Part shown: piece by piece, positions 8,626 through 16,398 of the stretch
Position numbering within the stretch: position 1 is the first letter of the stretch
How the letters are laid out: the number at the start of each line of letters is the position of its first letter
Assembly: GCF_000024545.1 (NCBI RefSeq)
Contig: NC_013947.1
Location: 124,001-188,000, forward strand
Reading direction: 5' to 3'
From: Stackebrandtia nassauensis DSM 44728
GTDB lineage: Bacteria > Actinomycetota > Actinomycetes > Mycobacteriales > Micromonosporaceae
DNA length: 64,000 bases
The notes under the pieces: model-generated
The model's input: the letters and a program-made list of their open reading frames with translations, nothing else
What the model was told of the DNA's origin: nothing
Database searches by the model: none
Made by a program: the position numbers and the translations under genes

Positions 8626-8811
8626 CGAAACATTGATCTGCCGGAATCTATCGAGGTCACGGCGATAGAAGCCTTGGCCTTCAAAGTATCCGGCAAAAAT
8701 CGTTCCCGACACCCGTAACTGTCCCCGCCGTTGCCCCGTTTCTCACTGTGGTTGCCGCGGGCGTTGCTTCGTCCGCGACGTCCGGCACATCACGACGAGC
8801 GTGGAGGAACC

Positions 8812-9711
8812 GTGACAGGGCAGCACAGGGGGACAGGCGAGCGACGCCTCGCCCGTCTGCGTGCCTGCCTGACATCACGGGGGCTGCGGCGCGGACTGTT
8901 GATAGCGGGTTTCGCGACGGTCGCGTGGCTCGCGGGCAGTTCCCACGCCAACGCCGACTCGGGTCCGGTCGCGGACACCGAGCTCGCCACCACGCCTCTT
9001 GTCTCACGCGCACTCGAAGCCATGACCACATCGGACGAAACCGGTGTGGCCGACGAGGCGCGTTCTCCCGATTTCCGTCACGCGTCTTCGACAGTGGACA
9101 CAGCGGCGTCCGAAACGCCGAACCGAGTGCTCCGGTTCACGCACCCGGTCACCGCTCCGCTGGCGAAACAGGCCACTCCCGACATGGTGGCGCCGTTGAC
9201 ATCCGCGGCGCGACCGGTCACCGGTGAGCTGGATGCCGTCACGAAACCAGTGGACGGCACGCTGAAACGGATCGCGCGGCCAGTCGCCGTCGACGCGAAC
9301 CCGATCGGAGCCGTGCTGTCGTGGGTCAAGCCCACCAGCAACGGGACGGAGAACGAAACCGTTCGTGACCACTCAGACTCCGCCGCTGCCAAGGCCAGGC
9401 ACGGTGATCTCGGCGCGAACGTGACGCTCGACCGAACGGTCCCGCACGACCGGAACGCCGACGGGCGCACCGGTGCTTCGGAACCGTTCACCGGAACGGC
9501 GCAGCCCGACATCTACGGGATCGCCGCACCGGGGGGAATCGGCACGGGCACGGGCCCGGGCGGTTCACCGACGCACGACACTGGCGCCGGACTCTCCATG
9601 TCCGCCGCTGATTCCGCGGTCAACGCGGGCACCTCTCGCGTTAACCCTCTGACGGCCGCGACGGGGCAACTTCCCGACCACGTGGAAGACCCGGCCGTCT
9701 CCCCCGATTAG
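8812..9711 (+). CDS. Secreted or cell-wall protein, paralogue A, ending in VSPD
   Basis: 299 residues with a GTG start 4 bp after GGAGG (8803-8807). A basic N-terminus and a hydrophobic segment (GLLIAGFATVAWLAGSSHANA) form a long signal peptide. The rest is low-complexity, rich in Thr/Ala/Pro, with recurring pieces of the type PVTxxL and KPVDGTL, and no cysteines. The last residues are DPAVSPD, the same tail as the protein at 13350, whose signal region is also alike. The two flank the chaplin-like gene and the ribosomal operon. No family is recognised; a surface or envelope role is inferred. Confidence 0.7.
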   Translation: MTGQHRGTGERRLARLRACLTSRGLRRGLLIAGFATVAWLAGSSHANADSGPVADTELATTPLVSRALEAMTTSDETGVADEARSPDFRHASSTVDTAASETPNRVLRFTHPVTAPLAKQATPDMVAPLTSAARPVTGELDAVTKPVDGTLKRIARPVAVDANPIGAVLSWVKPTSNGTENETVRDHSDSAAAKARHGDLGANVTLDRTVPHDRNADGRTGASEPFTGTAQPDIYGIAAPGGIGTGTGPGGSPTHDTGAGLSMSAADSAVNAGTSRVNPLTAATGQLPDHVEDPAVSPD

Positions 9712-10179
9712 TCAGTAACCGCCAACGCCGGAAAGTCAGCGCACACCAGCGCGCTCTCCGTCGGGCACACCGGCCTGTCCCAGGGTCGTGCGTTGCGCGG
9801 TTACGCACCCAGACCACACGCGGTTTCCGCGTCACCCACAACCCAACCCGGACATGCCAGCACTGATCAATCGGTACGAAGAACAATCCAGTAGGGACAT
9901 ACGGCAGCTCGGTCGCGGGGGCCGGAACGCCCACTGTGGCCGTCGGAAACGGCGGCCAGCCAGAACCGTGAGGCCACTACGCACAGTGGATTTACGGGGG
10001 ATCGATCCGTTGGAGCCGGACCGGGTGGAACCAGAACACCTGGAACACCGCCCGGTCCGGCGTCCACACGGCCGATCCCACACCCGGTGCTCGTACCAAC
10101 GAGCCCCAACCCCCGGGCCTCCCCGGACGGGGCAGGGCACCGGTCCAACCCAGAAAACACGAAGAAAGGCAACATCTCA
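9712..10179. other. 468-bp gap upstream of the chaplin-like gene
   Basis: No convincing open frame on either strand. It contains an inverted repeat with perfect 10-bp arms (ccggaccggg, 10016-10025, and its complement 10051-10060) around a 25-base loop, about 120 bp before the chaplin-like start. A GAAGAAAGG ribosome site lies at 10161-10169. The region probably holds the promoter and leader of that gene; no -10/-35 pair stood out. Confidence 0.5.
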
Positions 10180-11238
10180 ATGACGAAGACATGGGCACGC
10201 AGGACGGTCCAGGCGAGCGCGATCGCCGCCGGAGTCCTGCTCGTGTCGGCGGGGGCCGCGCAGGCTTACGGTTCCGACGCCAACACCACTGGAAACATCG
10301 GTGTCGGCACCGGCAATCAGGCCATGGCCCCGGTGCAGGCGCCCATCGACATCTGCGGGAACGCCACCTCGGTGCTGGGCGTCGCGAACGCCGGTTGCCA
10401 CGGCGGCTCCAACGCCACCATGACCGAGTCGGCTCACGGCGGGTCGGACCTGACCAGCACCGGCAACATGGGCGTCGGCAACGGCAACCAGGTGTACGCG
10501 CCGATCCAGGCGCCGATCAGCGTCTGTGGCAACTCGACCTCGGTCGCCGGCTCGGCCACCTCCGGCTGCAAGGGCGGCTCCGACGCCACCCTGAACAACG
10601 GTCACGGTGCGCCCGACGCCACCACCACCGGCAACCTCGGCGCCCTGACGGGCAACCAGGCGATCCTGCCGGTGCAGGCGCCCGTCGACGTCAGCGGCAA
10701 CGCCACCACCGTCGGCGGCCACTCCGTGGCCGGTAGCCACGGCGGCTCCAACGCGCTGGCCTGGGCCGGTGGCCACCACAAGGCCGCCGAGGCGCTCCCC
10801 GGCGTTCCCGGCGGACTGCCCACCGCGGGCGTCACCAACGTGCCCGTGGGCCAGGTGACCGGAGCGCTGCCGACGAACGACCTCGGCAACAAACTGACCT
10901 CCGGCGGCGTCGACGGCGTGACCGGCAACCTGCCGACCGCGGGCGTGACCGACGGCCTGCCCACCGCGGGCGTGACCGACGGCATCACCGGCAAGAAGCC
11001 GGTTAAGGACGTCACCAAGAAGGCCACCAAGGTCACCAAGCCCGCCACCGAGTCGGGCCGGGTCGCCGAGCACGGTGGGGCCGACCTGACCAGCACCGGA
11101 AACCTCGGTGTCGGCAACGGCAACCAGGTGTACGCGCCCATCCAGATCCCGGTCGACATCAGCGGCAACTCGATCGCCGTGGGCGGCGTCAGCACCGCGG
11201 GCAGCCACGGCGGCTCCAACGCCACGCAGAACCACTGA
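10180..11238 (+). CDS. Chaplin-like secreted protein with four repeats
   Basis: 352 residues with a signal peptide to about residue 27 (SAGAAQA-YG). There are four chaplin-like repeats, each of the type GN-x6-GNQ, then P[VI]Q-x-P[IV], then GN-x-[TAI]-x-V, and ending in GG. Repeats 1 and 2 carry a Cys pair 14 residues apart (ICGN...AGC, VCGN...SGC). In repeats 3 and 4 both Cys are Ser. Between repeats 3 and 4 is a linker with three copies of LPTAGVT and a Lys-rich stretch. Chaplins are amyloid-forming surface proteins that make aerial hyphae hydrophobic. The family call rests on the repeat pattern; the function is inferred. Confidence 0.75.
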   Translation: MTKTWARRTVQASAIAAGVLLVSAGAAQAYGSDANTTGNIGVGTGNQAMAPVQAPIDICGNATSVLGVANAGCHGGSNATMTESAHGGSDLTSTGNMGVGNGNQVYAPIQAPISVCGNSTSVAGSATSGCKGGSDATLNNGHGAPDATTTGNLGALTGNQAILPVQAPVDVSGNATTVGGHSVAGSHGGSNALAWAGGHHKAAEALPGVPGGLPTAGVTNVPVGQVTGALPTNDLGNKLTSGGVDGVTGNLPTAGVTDGLPTAGVTDGITGKKPVKDVTKKATKVTKPATESGRVAEHGGADLTSTGNLGVGNGNQVYAPIQIPVDISGNSIAVGGVSTAGSHGGSNATQNH

Positions 11239-11467
11239 GACACGGGGCACTCTCCCTCCAGGGATAGGTCTTGACGACGAGGGAGTCGGCACTTCGCGCC
11301 CAGCGGAGTTCCGGCTCCCTCTTCCCGTGTCGACACGTCGGCGATGTCACACCCGCTGGCTATGGTGGTCGCGACACAGTGCCGACATCGATACCGAATC
11401 ACAACCAAGCATTGGGTAGTCTTGCCAGGTTGCCCGCATCAACACGGTGCGGACGACACGCGAAGAC

Positions 11468-11511
11468 CCTCCTGCCGCGGAGATACCGCGGCCGACTTAG
11501 ACCACAGGAGG
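11468..11511 (+). promoter_or_regulatory. S6:S18-type ribosomal protein leader upstream of rpsF
   Basis: The sequence folds into an outer 7-bp stem (11468-11474 with 11505-11511) stacked on a 6-bp hairpin (11475-11480 with 11486-11491, loop agata). A 13-base 3' bulge begins with CCG (11492-11494). The outer 3' strand is CAGGAGG, which contains the rpsF Shine-Dalgarno. The known S6:S18 autoregulatory leader has this form: a hairpin plus a bulge with CCG that mimics the 16S site. Binding of S6:S18 would lock the ribosome site. Confidence 0.7.
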
Positions 11512-11521
11512 TGGAGAAGTC

Positions 11522-11812
11522 TTGCGTCACTACGAAGTTATGGTCATTCTCGACCCTGACCTGGAAGAACGCCAGGTCACTCCGTCGCTGGAGAACTTCT
11601 TGAAAGTCATCAGCGAAGCGGGTGGAGCCGTCGAGAATCTCGACATCTGGGGCCGTCGGCGCCTGGCATACGAGATCAACAAGAAGAGCGAAGGCATTTA
11701 CGCCGTGGCCAACCTGCAGTCCGAGCCTGCGGCGGTCGCCGAAATGGAACGGCAGATGCGGCTGAACGAGTCGATCATGCGGACGAAGGTACTGCGTCCG
11801 GAGCTGCGCTAA
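11522..11812 (+). CDS. rpsF: 30S ribosomal protein S6
   Basis: 96 residues, beginning [15 protein letters not shown] and containing the S6 core ([18 protein letters not shown]). It binds S18 in the platform of the 30S subunit. The start is TTG, 10 bases after the AGGAGG; the GTG at 11511 is out of frame. It is the first gene of rpsF-ssb-rpsR-rplI, the standard bacterial order. The leader just upstream appears to give feedback control by the S6:S18 complex. Confidence 0.97.
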   Translation: MRHYEVMVILDPDLEERQVTPSLENFLKVISEAGGAVENLDIWGRRRLAYEINKKSEGIYAVANLQSEPAAVAEMERQMRLNESIMRTKVLRPELR

Positions 11813-11883
11813 GCGGCTGCGCCGTCCCGCGTCAGCGGGTGCGGAACCATCTCATCTCTGCGACCTAAGAGGAGTAAAAGGTC

Positions 11884-12375
11884 ATGGCAGGAGAAACCGT
11901 CATCACGGTGGTTGGCAACCTCACCGACGATCCGGAACTGCGGTACACCCCCTCGGGTGCGGCCGTAGCCAAGTTCCGGGTCGCCTCGACTCCGCGGACG
12001 TTCGACAAGGCGTCCGGCGAGTGGAAGGACGGCGAGGCACTGTTCCTCAGCTGCAACGCCTGGCGTCAGCTCGCCGAAAACTGCGCCGAGACCCTCTCCC
12101 GCGGCAGCCGTGTCGTGGTGCAGGGCCGGTTGCGGCAGCGGTCCTACGAGACCCGCGAAGGTGAGAAGCGCACCGTTTTCGAACTCGAGGTCGACGAGAT
12201 CGGCCCCTCGCTGAAGTACGCGACCGCCAAGGTCCAGAAGGTCTCCCGCGGCGCGGGCGGTGGAGGCGGTCGCTCCGGCGGCGGCTCCGCTCCCGACGAC
12301 CCGTGGGCGACGGCCGTTCCGGCCGGTTCCTCGGGCCAGCAGCGCGGCGGCTTCGACGAGGAACCTCCCTTCTAG
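11884..12375 (+). CDS. ssb: Single-stranded DNA-binding protein
   Basis: 163 residues. The N-terminal OB fold starts [20 protein letters not shown], and the core includes [19 protein letters not shown] and [21 protein letters not shown] Gly/Ser-rich linker follows from about residue 123, ending in the acidic tip DEEPPF that docks replication and repair partners. It coats single-stranded DNA as a tetramer. Ribosome site AAGAGGAGT. Its place between rpsF and rpsR identifies it as the replicative SSB. Confidence 0.97.
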   Translation: MAGETVITVVGNLTDDPELRYTPSGAAVAKFRVASTPRTFDKASGEWKDGEALFLSCNAWRQLAENCAETLSRGSRVVVQGRLRQRSYETREGEKRTVFELEVDEIGPSLKYATAKVQKVSRGAGGGGGRSGGGSAPDDPWATAVPAGSSGQQRGGFDEEPPF

Positions 12376-12433
12376 GGAACACCAAGCTCTTTTTGGGAGC
12401 CATCGGCTCCATCACGTATGAAAGGCAAGAAAC

Positions 12434-12673
12434 ATGGCTAAGGCTGCGCCCGTTCGCAAGCCGAAGAAGAAGTCGAACCCCCTCGACAAAGAGGGCATCA
12501 CCTACATCGACTTCAAGGACACCGCCCTGCTGCGGAAGTTCATCTCTGACCGGGGCAAGATCCGCGCCCGCCGGGTCACGGGTGTCACCGCCCAGCAGCA
12601 GCGGCAGATCGCGCGTGCGGTGAAGAACGCCCGCGAGATGGCGCTGCTTCCGTACACCAGCCAGGCCCGCTAA
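12434..12673 (+). CDS. rpsR: 30S ribosomal protein S18
   Basis: 79 residues. The S18 core is present: [22 protein letters not shown], then a [19 protein letters not shown] segment. It has no zinc-binding cysteines, unlike the C+ S18 paralogue that some actinobacteria carry, so this is the zinc-independent form. It heterodimerises with S6 on 16S rRNA. It follows ssb by 58 bp, with a small hairpin (12396-12410) in between. Confidence 0.97.
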   Translation: MAKAAPVRKPKKKSNPLDKEGITYIDFKDTALLRKFISDRGKIRARRVTGVTAQQQRQIARAVKNAREMALLPYTSQAR

Positions 12674-12689
12674 GAAGGAGGTAAGCGAT

Positions 12690-13139
12690 ATGAAACTCAT
12701 CCTCACTCGCGAAGTCTCCGGTCTCGGCGAGCCCGGCGACGTTGTCGAGGTCAAGAACGGCTACGGCCGCAACTACCTCATCCCGCAGCGGTTCGCGACC
12801 CCGTGGACCAAGGGCGGCCAGAAGCAGGTCGACCAGATCAAGCGTGCCCGCACGGCCCGCGAGGTCCGCGACGCCGACCACGCCCGTGAGATCCACGAGC
12901 AGCTGGCCGCGGTGAACGTCAAGCTGACCGCGCGCGCCGGTACCGGTGGCCGCCTGTTCGGTTCGATCACCCCGGCCGAGATCACCGACGCGGTCGAGGC
13001 CGCAGGTGGTCCGAAGCTGGACCGTCGTCGTCTCGAACTGCCCGGCCACATCAAGGCCGTCGGTTCGCACGAAGTGGCGATCAAACTGCACCCCGAGGTG
13101 CGCAGCACCTTCAAGATCGAGGTGGTCGCGGCCAAGTAG
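12690..13139 (+). CDS. rplI: 50S ribosomal protein L9
   Basis: 149 residues, the normal L9 length. The N-terminal rRNA-binding domain holds the signature GDVVEVKNGYGRNYLIP (around residues 13-30). A long connecting helix and a C-terminal domain follow. L9 anchors at the base of the L1 stalk and limits frameshifting. Ribosome site AAGGAGG at 12675-12681. It is the last gene of the operon, followed by a strong terminator. Confidence 0.97.
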   Translation: MKLILTREVSGLGEPGDVVEVKNGYGRNYLIPQRFATPWTKGGQKQVDQIKRARTAREVRDADHAREIHEQLAAVNVKLTARAGTGGRLFGSITPAEITDAVEAAGGPKLDRRRLELPGHIKAVGSHEVAIKLHPEVRSTFKIEVVAAK

Positions 13140-13147
13140 CCGCGACG

Positions 13148-13187
13148 AAACCGGGGCGGGCCCTTCGCGGGTTCGCCCCGGTTTTTT
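13148..13187 (+). terminator. Rho-independent terminator of the rpsF-rplI operon
   Basis: An 11-bp perfect GC-rich stem (13148-13158 with 13174-13184) is followed by a run of T (13182-13187). It begins 9 bases after the rplI stop codon. It is the clearest intrinsic terminator in the window. Confidence 0.92.
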
Positions 13188-13349
13188 CGTGCCCACGCGA
13201 GGCGGCTGGGGCCCAAGCCAAAAAATGTCCGTTTAGTGAGAAAAATCCGTTATAGGGCGTATCCCCCATGTGAGTGTCTCGTTGAACCAGACAAGTGAGT
13301 GGTGTCATCACTACTCACCGAAGTGTGAAGCGAGAAACGGGGAGTTGTC

Positions 13350-14474
13350 ATGGCGTCAGCCGGGCGGGAGAGTCGCGGTCACGACCGCGTCGCCTCGCTG
13401 CGCTGGTCGTCCGTGGCGACGTTCGCCGCTCGTGGCTTCGTGATCGCCGGAATGGCGGGGGTGGCCTGGATGCTGGGTACCACCACCGCGCAGGCCGCGC
13501 CCGAAGGCCAGACTTCACCGGACAGCCTTGTGCCGGCGACATCATCCGTATTCGATGATGCCGTCTCAACATCGGAGCAGGCCGCACGATCGATCCGGTC
13601 CAACCAACTGGGATCGGGCGGCTCGTCGAGTATCGACGTCGCCGAATCACTGGTGTCTGAGCTGTCCGAAGAAGCCGGTGGAACCCTCACCGACGCTGGT
13701 CACAACGGTCGCGGAAGCCATCACGAGGACAAACCGTCGGGAACCGGGACGTCCGGCACCCGACAGAACGAGGGCGCGGACTCGGTGCACGGCCTGGTGC
13801 GAGACCTGACCCGGCCATCCTCCCTTGAGGAGACCGTCTCCGAGACCACCGACCCGCTCGCCGAACTGACGGATGAAGTCGAAACGCCGGTGTCCAAAAT
13901 GACCCGTGCGATGGTCACGCCGATATCCGACGGCGTTGACAAGGCCGACGAATCGGTTTCGGGCCTATTGGACGAAGCGACCGACCCGGTGTCGGATCGG
14001 GACGTGGCGTCCGTACTGGCCCCATTGGCCGACTCCGCTTCGTTGACGAAGCTCATCGGCACGGGCGACAACGGCAACCGTCAGTCCATTCACAACACAC
14101 TTCGGTCCGCGGATGCCGACGCCGGCTTCAAGGCGCCGAACACGTCCGGGAACTCCGCCGTTTCCGGAACCGAGGCGACAGAGAACGGCACGTCATCCGA
14201 CACGGGAAGCGCCCTCTCGGGCGCCAAGGGCGGAGCATCGGCTCCGGCTCAACTTCCCCTTTCACCACGCCCACATATCCCCGGAGTCTTCTCCGGAGGG
14301 TCCACCACGGGGAACGGCATCGCCACCGACCGCGGTGCCACCGACGCGGGCGCAGCCTGCATCGGTTATGCCGGTCAAGTTCAGACGGCCCAGGTGTCTC
14401 GTGTTCGGCCGAACATGTCCACCATGGGGCGTCCCAGCGAACTGATCGCCGACCCCGCGGTTTCTCCCGACTAG
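13350..14474 (+). CDS. Secreted or cell-wall protein, paralogue B, ending in VSPD
   Basis: 374 residues. The signal region GFVIAGMAGVAWMLGTTTAQA resembles that of the protein at 8812, and the tail ADPAVSPD is shared. The body is rich in Ser/Thr/Asp and Gly, with repeated short pieces of the type DPLAEL, TDPVSD and TPISD, suggesting an extended wall-spanning chain. One cysteine lies near the C-terminus. The region in front (13191-13349) has a small hairpin around 13301-13320 and no gene. No family is recognised. Its pairing with paralogue A around the chaplin-like gene suggests a shared surface role. Confidence 0.7.
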   Translation: MASAGRESRGHDRVASLRWSSVATFAARGFVIAGMAGVAWMLGTTTAQAAPEGQTSPDSLVPATSSVFDDAVSTSEQAARSIRSNQLGSGGSSSIDVAESLVSELSEEAGGTLTDAGHNGRGSHHEDKPSGTGTSGTRQNEGADSVHGLVRDLTRPSSLEETVSETTDPLAELTDEVETPVSKMTRAMVTPISDGVDKADESVSGLLDEATDPVSDRDVASVLAPLADSASLTKLIGTGDNGNRQSIHNTLRSADADAGFKAPNTSGNSAVSGTEATENGTSSDTGSALSGAKGGASAPAQLPLSPRPHIPGVFSGGSTTGNGIATDRGATDAGAACIGYAGQVQTAQVSRVRPNMSTMGRPSELIADPAVSPD

Positions 14475-14851
14475 GGTCCCGCCCGCGCGTACGAAACGGA
14501 CGCGGGCACCGGCATCACCGCCGAAGCCGGGGATCTTCAGGTCTCTCGAATCCGAGAACCGATCTGTCTACAGAGATCCTGTCCGTCAAGTTTCGTAGGC
14601 CGGGCGTACGCCCTCACGTGAGGGGCGTGGAGAAGCCTCGAATACCCAACGCACGGAGGATCGCGAATACGTCCAAACCAGAACCAGTGGCTGGGGTCTA
14701 TTCACGGGAATGACGGATCGAATGGCGGACGCGCCAAGACGATGTGGACACCGACATGACAGTGAATATCCATCCACATTGAAGTGAAACACCCGGGTTG
14801 GCAATCAACTGATCGACAACGACAAACACGAATCACAAGGAGAAAAGAATC
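14475..14851. other. 377-bp gap upstream of the four-cysteine gene array
   Basis: No gene is visible on either strand. It contains a perfect 14-bp palindrome, ccctcacgtgaggg (14611-14624), about 230 bp before the first gene of the array, which could be a regulator site. A strong AGGAGAAAAG ribosome site sits just before the array. The promoter is not obvious. Confidence 0.45.
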
Positions 14852-15214
14852 ATGCGTAAGTCCATCAAAGCTCTGGCCGTCGCCGCTGTCGCCGCCGGAT
14901 TCGGCGCCCTCGCCCTGGCGGGCACCGCTCAGGCCGGACCGACCGGCGCCGAAGAAATGGGCATGAACCCCACCGGTGGCGGGGTCAGCATCCTGTCCGA
15001 CATCTGCGCCGGTAACTGGAACGGCCCCGTGATCACCGGTGCGACGGCGAACAACACCGACACCCGTGACCTGTGCAGCGGCTACAACGGCAGCGACGAC
15101 GCCCAACTGAAGCTGGGTTCGAACCTGTGCGCCCTCAACTGGGACTGGAACGACGCGGCCAAGGTCGGCGTCATCAACAGCGTCAAGGACTACCGGCTCT
15201 GCCACGCCAAGTAG
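14852..15214 (+). CDS. Secreted four-cysteine protein, array copy 1
   Basis: 120 residues with a signal peptide cut after GTAQA (about residue 28). The mature chain is small with four cysteines arranged in two similar modules. Each starts [IL]CAxNW and ends with Leu-Cys 22 or 23 residues later (DICAGNW...RDLC, then NLCALNW...YRLC), so the protein looks internally duplicated. No known family is recognised. It is first of three tandem paralogues beside chaplin-like and other surface genes. A surface or extracellular role is inferred from the signal peptide and context. Confidence 0.85.
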   Translation: MRKSIKALAVAAVAAGFGALALAGTAQAGPTGAEEMGMNPTGGGVSILSDICAGNWNGPVITGATANNTDTRDLCSGYNGSDDAQLKLGSNLCALNWDWNDAAKVGVINSVKDYRLCHAK

Positions 15215-15246
15215 TAGTTCCCGGCTCGATTTACCGAGCCAGCGCA

Positions 15247-15284
15247 GAGGTGTGGGTCGTCCCCACGGGAACGACCCGCCCCTC
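15247..15284 (+). terminator. Hairpin after array copy 1
   Basis: Stem gggtcgt/acgaccc (15254-15260 with 15271-15277) has an inner ccc/ggg pairing and an outer gagg/cctc pairing. The central 24 bases recur exactly after copy 2, so the hairpin was duplicated with the gene. It probably acts as a terminator or mRNA stabiliser; no T-run follows. Confidence 0.6.
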
Positions 15285-15342
15285 TCGACAGATCTAGCAC
15301 GAACAACAGACACATCAACCACTTACAACAATGGGGGAAGAA

Positions 15343-15690
15343 ATGCGCAAGTCCATCAAAGCTCTGACCGTTGCCGCTGTCGCCGCGGGTATCGGCGCGT
15401 TCGCGCTGGCGGGCACCGCCCAGGCCGGACCGACCGGCGCCGAGGAGGCCGGCACCGGCAAGATCAGCATCCTGTCCGACTGGTGCGTCGGCAACTGGAA
15501 CGGCCCCGTGATCACCGGTGCGACGGCGAACAACACCGACACCCGTGACCTGTGCAGCGGCTTCGGTGGCAGCGACGCCGACTTCAAGCTGGGTTCGAAC
15601 CTGTGCGCCGTCAACTGGGACTGGAACGACGCGGCCAAGGTCGGCGTCATCAACAGCGTCAAGGACTACCAGCTCTGCCACGCCAAGTAG
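15343..15690 (+). CDS. Secreted four-cysteine protein, array copy 2
   Basis: 115 residues. The start was placed at the ATG that follows GGGGGAAG, giving the same MRKSIKAL signal peptide as its sisters; the ATG at 15331 is itself part of that ribosome site. It is nearly identical to copy 1 through the signal peptide and the second cysteine module. It lacks the MGMNP segment and has Trp for Ile before the first cysteine (SDWCVGNW). All four cysteines are kept. It is the most divergent of the three copies in the segment after the signal peptide. Confidence 0.85.
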   Translation: MRKSIKALTVAAVAAGIGAFALAGTAQAGPTGAEEAGTGKISILSDWCVGNWNGPVITGATANNTDTRDLCSGFGGSDADFKLGSNLCAVNWDWNDAAKVGVINSVKDYQLCHAK

Positions 15691-15721
15691 TTCTCAGTTC
15701 GACTGACCGAGCCAACTGAGC

Positions 15722-15755
15722 GGGGCGGGTCGTCCCCACGGGAACGACCCACCCC
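15722..15755 (+). terminator. Hairpin after array copy 2
   Basis: The same core hairpin as after copy 1 (gggtcgt 15727-15733 with acgaccc 15744-15750), here extended by outer GGGG/CCCC pairing. Probable terminator or RNA-processing element between the tandem genes. Confidence 0.6.
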
Positions 15756-15792
15756 CTCGACAGATCAACCACAAACATCAAAGGGAGAAGAA

Positions 15793-16155
15793 ATGCGCAA
15801 GTCCATCAAAGCTCTGACCGTCGCCGCTGTCGCCGCGGGAATCGGCGCCTTCGCGCTGGCCGGTACCGCCCAGGCCGGACCGACCGGCGCCGACGAGATG
15901 GGTATGAACCCCACCGGCGGCGGAGTGAGCGTTCTGTCCGACATCTGCGCCGGTAACTGGAACGGCCCGGTCCTGACCGGCCTGACCGCCAACAACACCG
16001 ACACCCGCGACGTGTGCAGCGGCTTCGGTGGCAGCGACGACGCCCAACTGAAGCTGGGCTCGAACCTGTGCGCCGTCAACTGGGACTGGAACGACGCTGG
16101 CAAGGTCGGCGTCATCAACAGCGTGAAGGACTACCAGCTCTGCCACGGCAAGTAG
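15793..16155 (+). CDS. Secreted four-cysteine protein, array copy 3
   Basis: 120 residues with the same signal peptide as copy 2 and the same MGMNPTGGG stretch as copy 1, a mosaic that suggests gene conversion. The four cysteines and both CAxNW modules are intact. Small changes (VLTGLTANN, DVCSGF, HGK end) separate it from copies 1 and 2. The ribosome site AGGGAGAAG precedes the ATG. As with the sister genes, the function is unknown and secretion is well supported. Confidence 0.85.
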   Translation: MRKSIKALTVAAVAAGIGAFALAGTAQAGPTGADEMGMNPTGGGVSVLSDICAGNWNGPVLTGLTANNTDTRDVCSGFGGSDDAQLKLGSNLCAVNWDWNDAGKVGVINSVKDYQLCHGK

Positions 16156-16183
16156 TTCTCCGCTCGAACGATCGAGTCAACCA

Positions 16184-16220
16184 GGACAGGTGGGCTGCCC
16201 CGGGAGCGGCCCACCTGTCC
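16184..16220 (+). terminator. Terminator after array copy 3
   Basis: A perfect 12-bp stem, ggacaggtgggc (16184-16195) with its complement (16209-16220), 28 bases after the stop codon. It differs from the hairpins after copies 1 and 2 and is stronger, consistent with the end of the array. Confidence 0.75.
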
Positions 16221-16317
16221 TGACGGGACGACAAGCCAAGAACAACGCGATCACGTAAGCCCCTGACAACGACCACCAGAGAACACGGACTCTCGGTGAC
16301 GTCGTCATCCAGAGAAG

Positions 16318-16345
16318 CGGCCCCACCCCTCACGGAGTGGGGCCG
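16318..16345 (+). terminator. Second hairpin between the array and the 68-residue gene
   Basis: A 9-bp perfect stem (16318-16326 with 16337-16345) in the leader region of the next gene, 54 bases before its ATG. It could be a further terminator or a 5' untranslated structure; the sequence does not decide. Confidence 0.4.
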
Positions 16346-16398
16346 ATGTTCATATCCAGGGAAAGCGCGAAATCCTCAATCCACACAGGGGGAACAAC

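Noticed and set aside
9712-10179. Riboswitch in the chaplin leader
   Set aside because: The only structure is a simple long-loop hairpin; nothing resembling a c-di-AMP or cobalamin aptamer core could be recognised by eye.
10180-11238. Mobile or satellite repeat DNA
   Set aside because: The repeats are protein-level chaplin-like units of about 40 residues in one open frame, with codon variation between copies.
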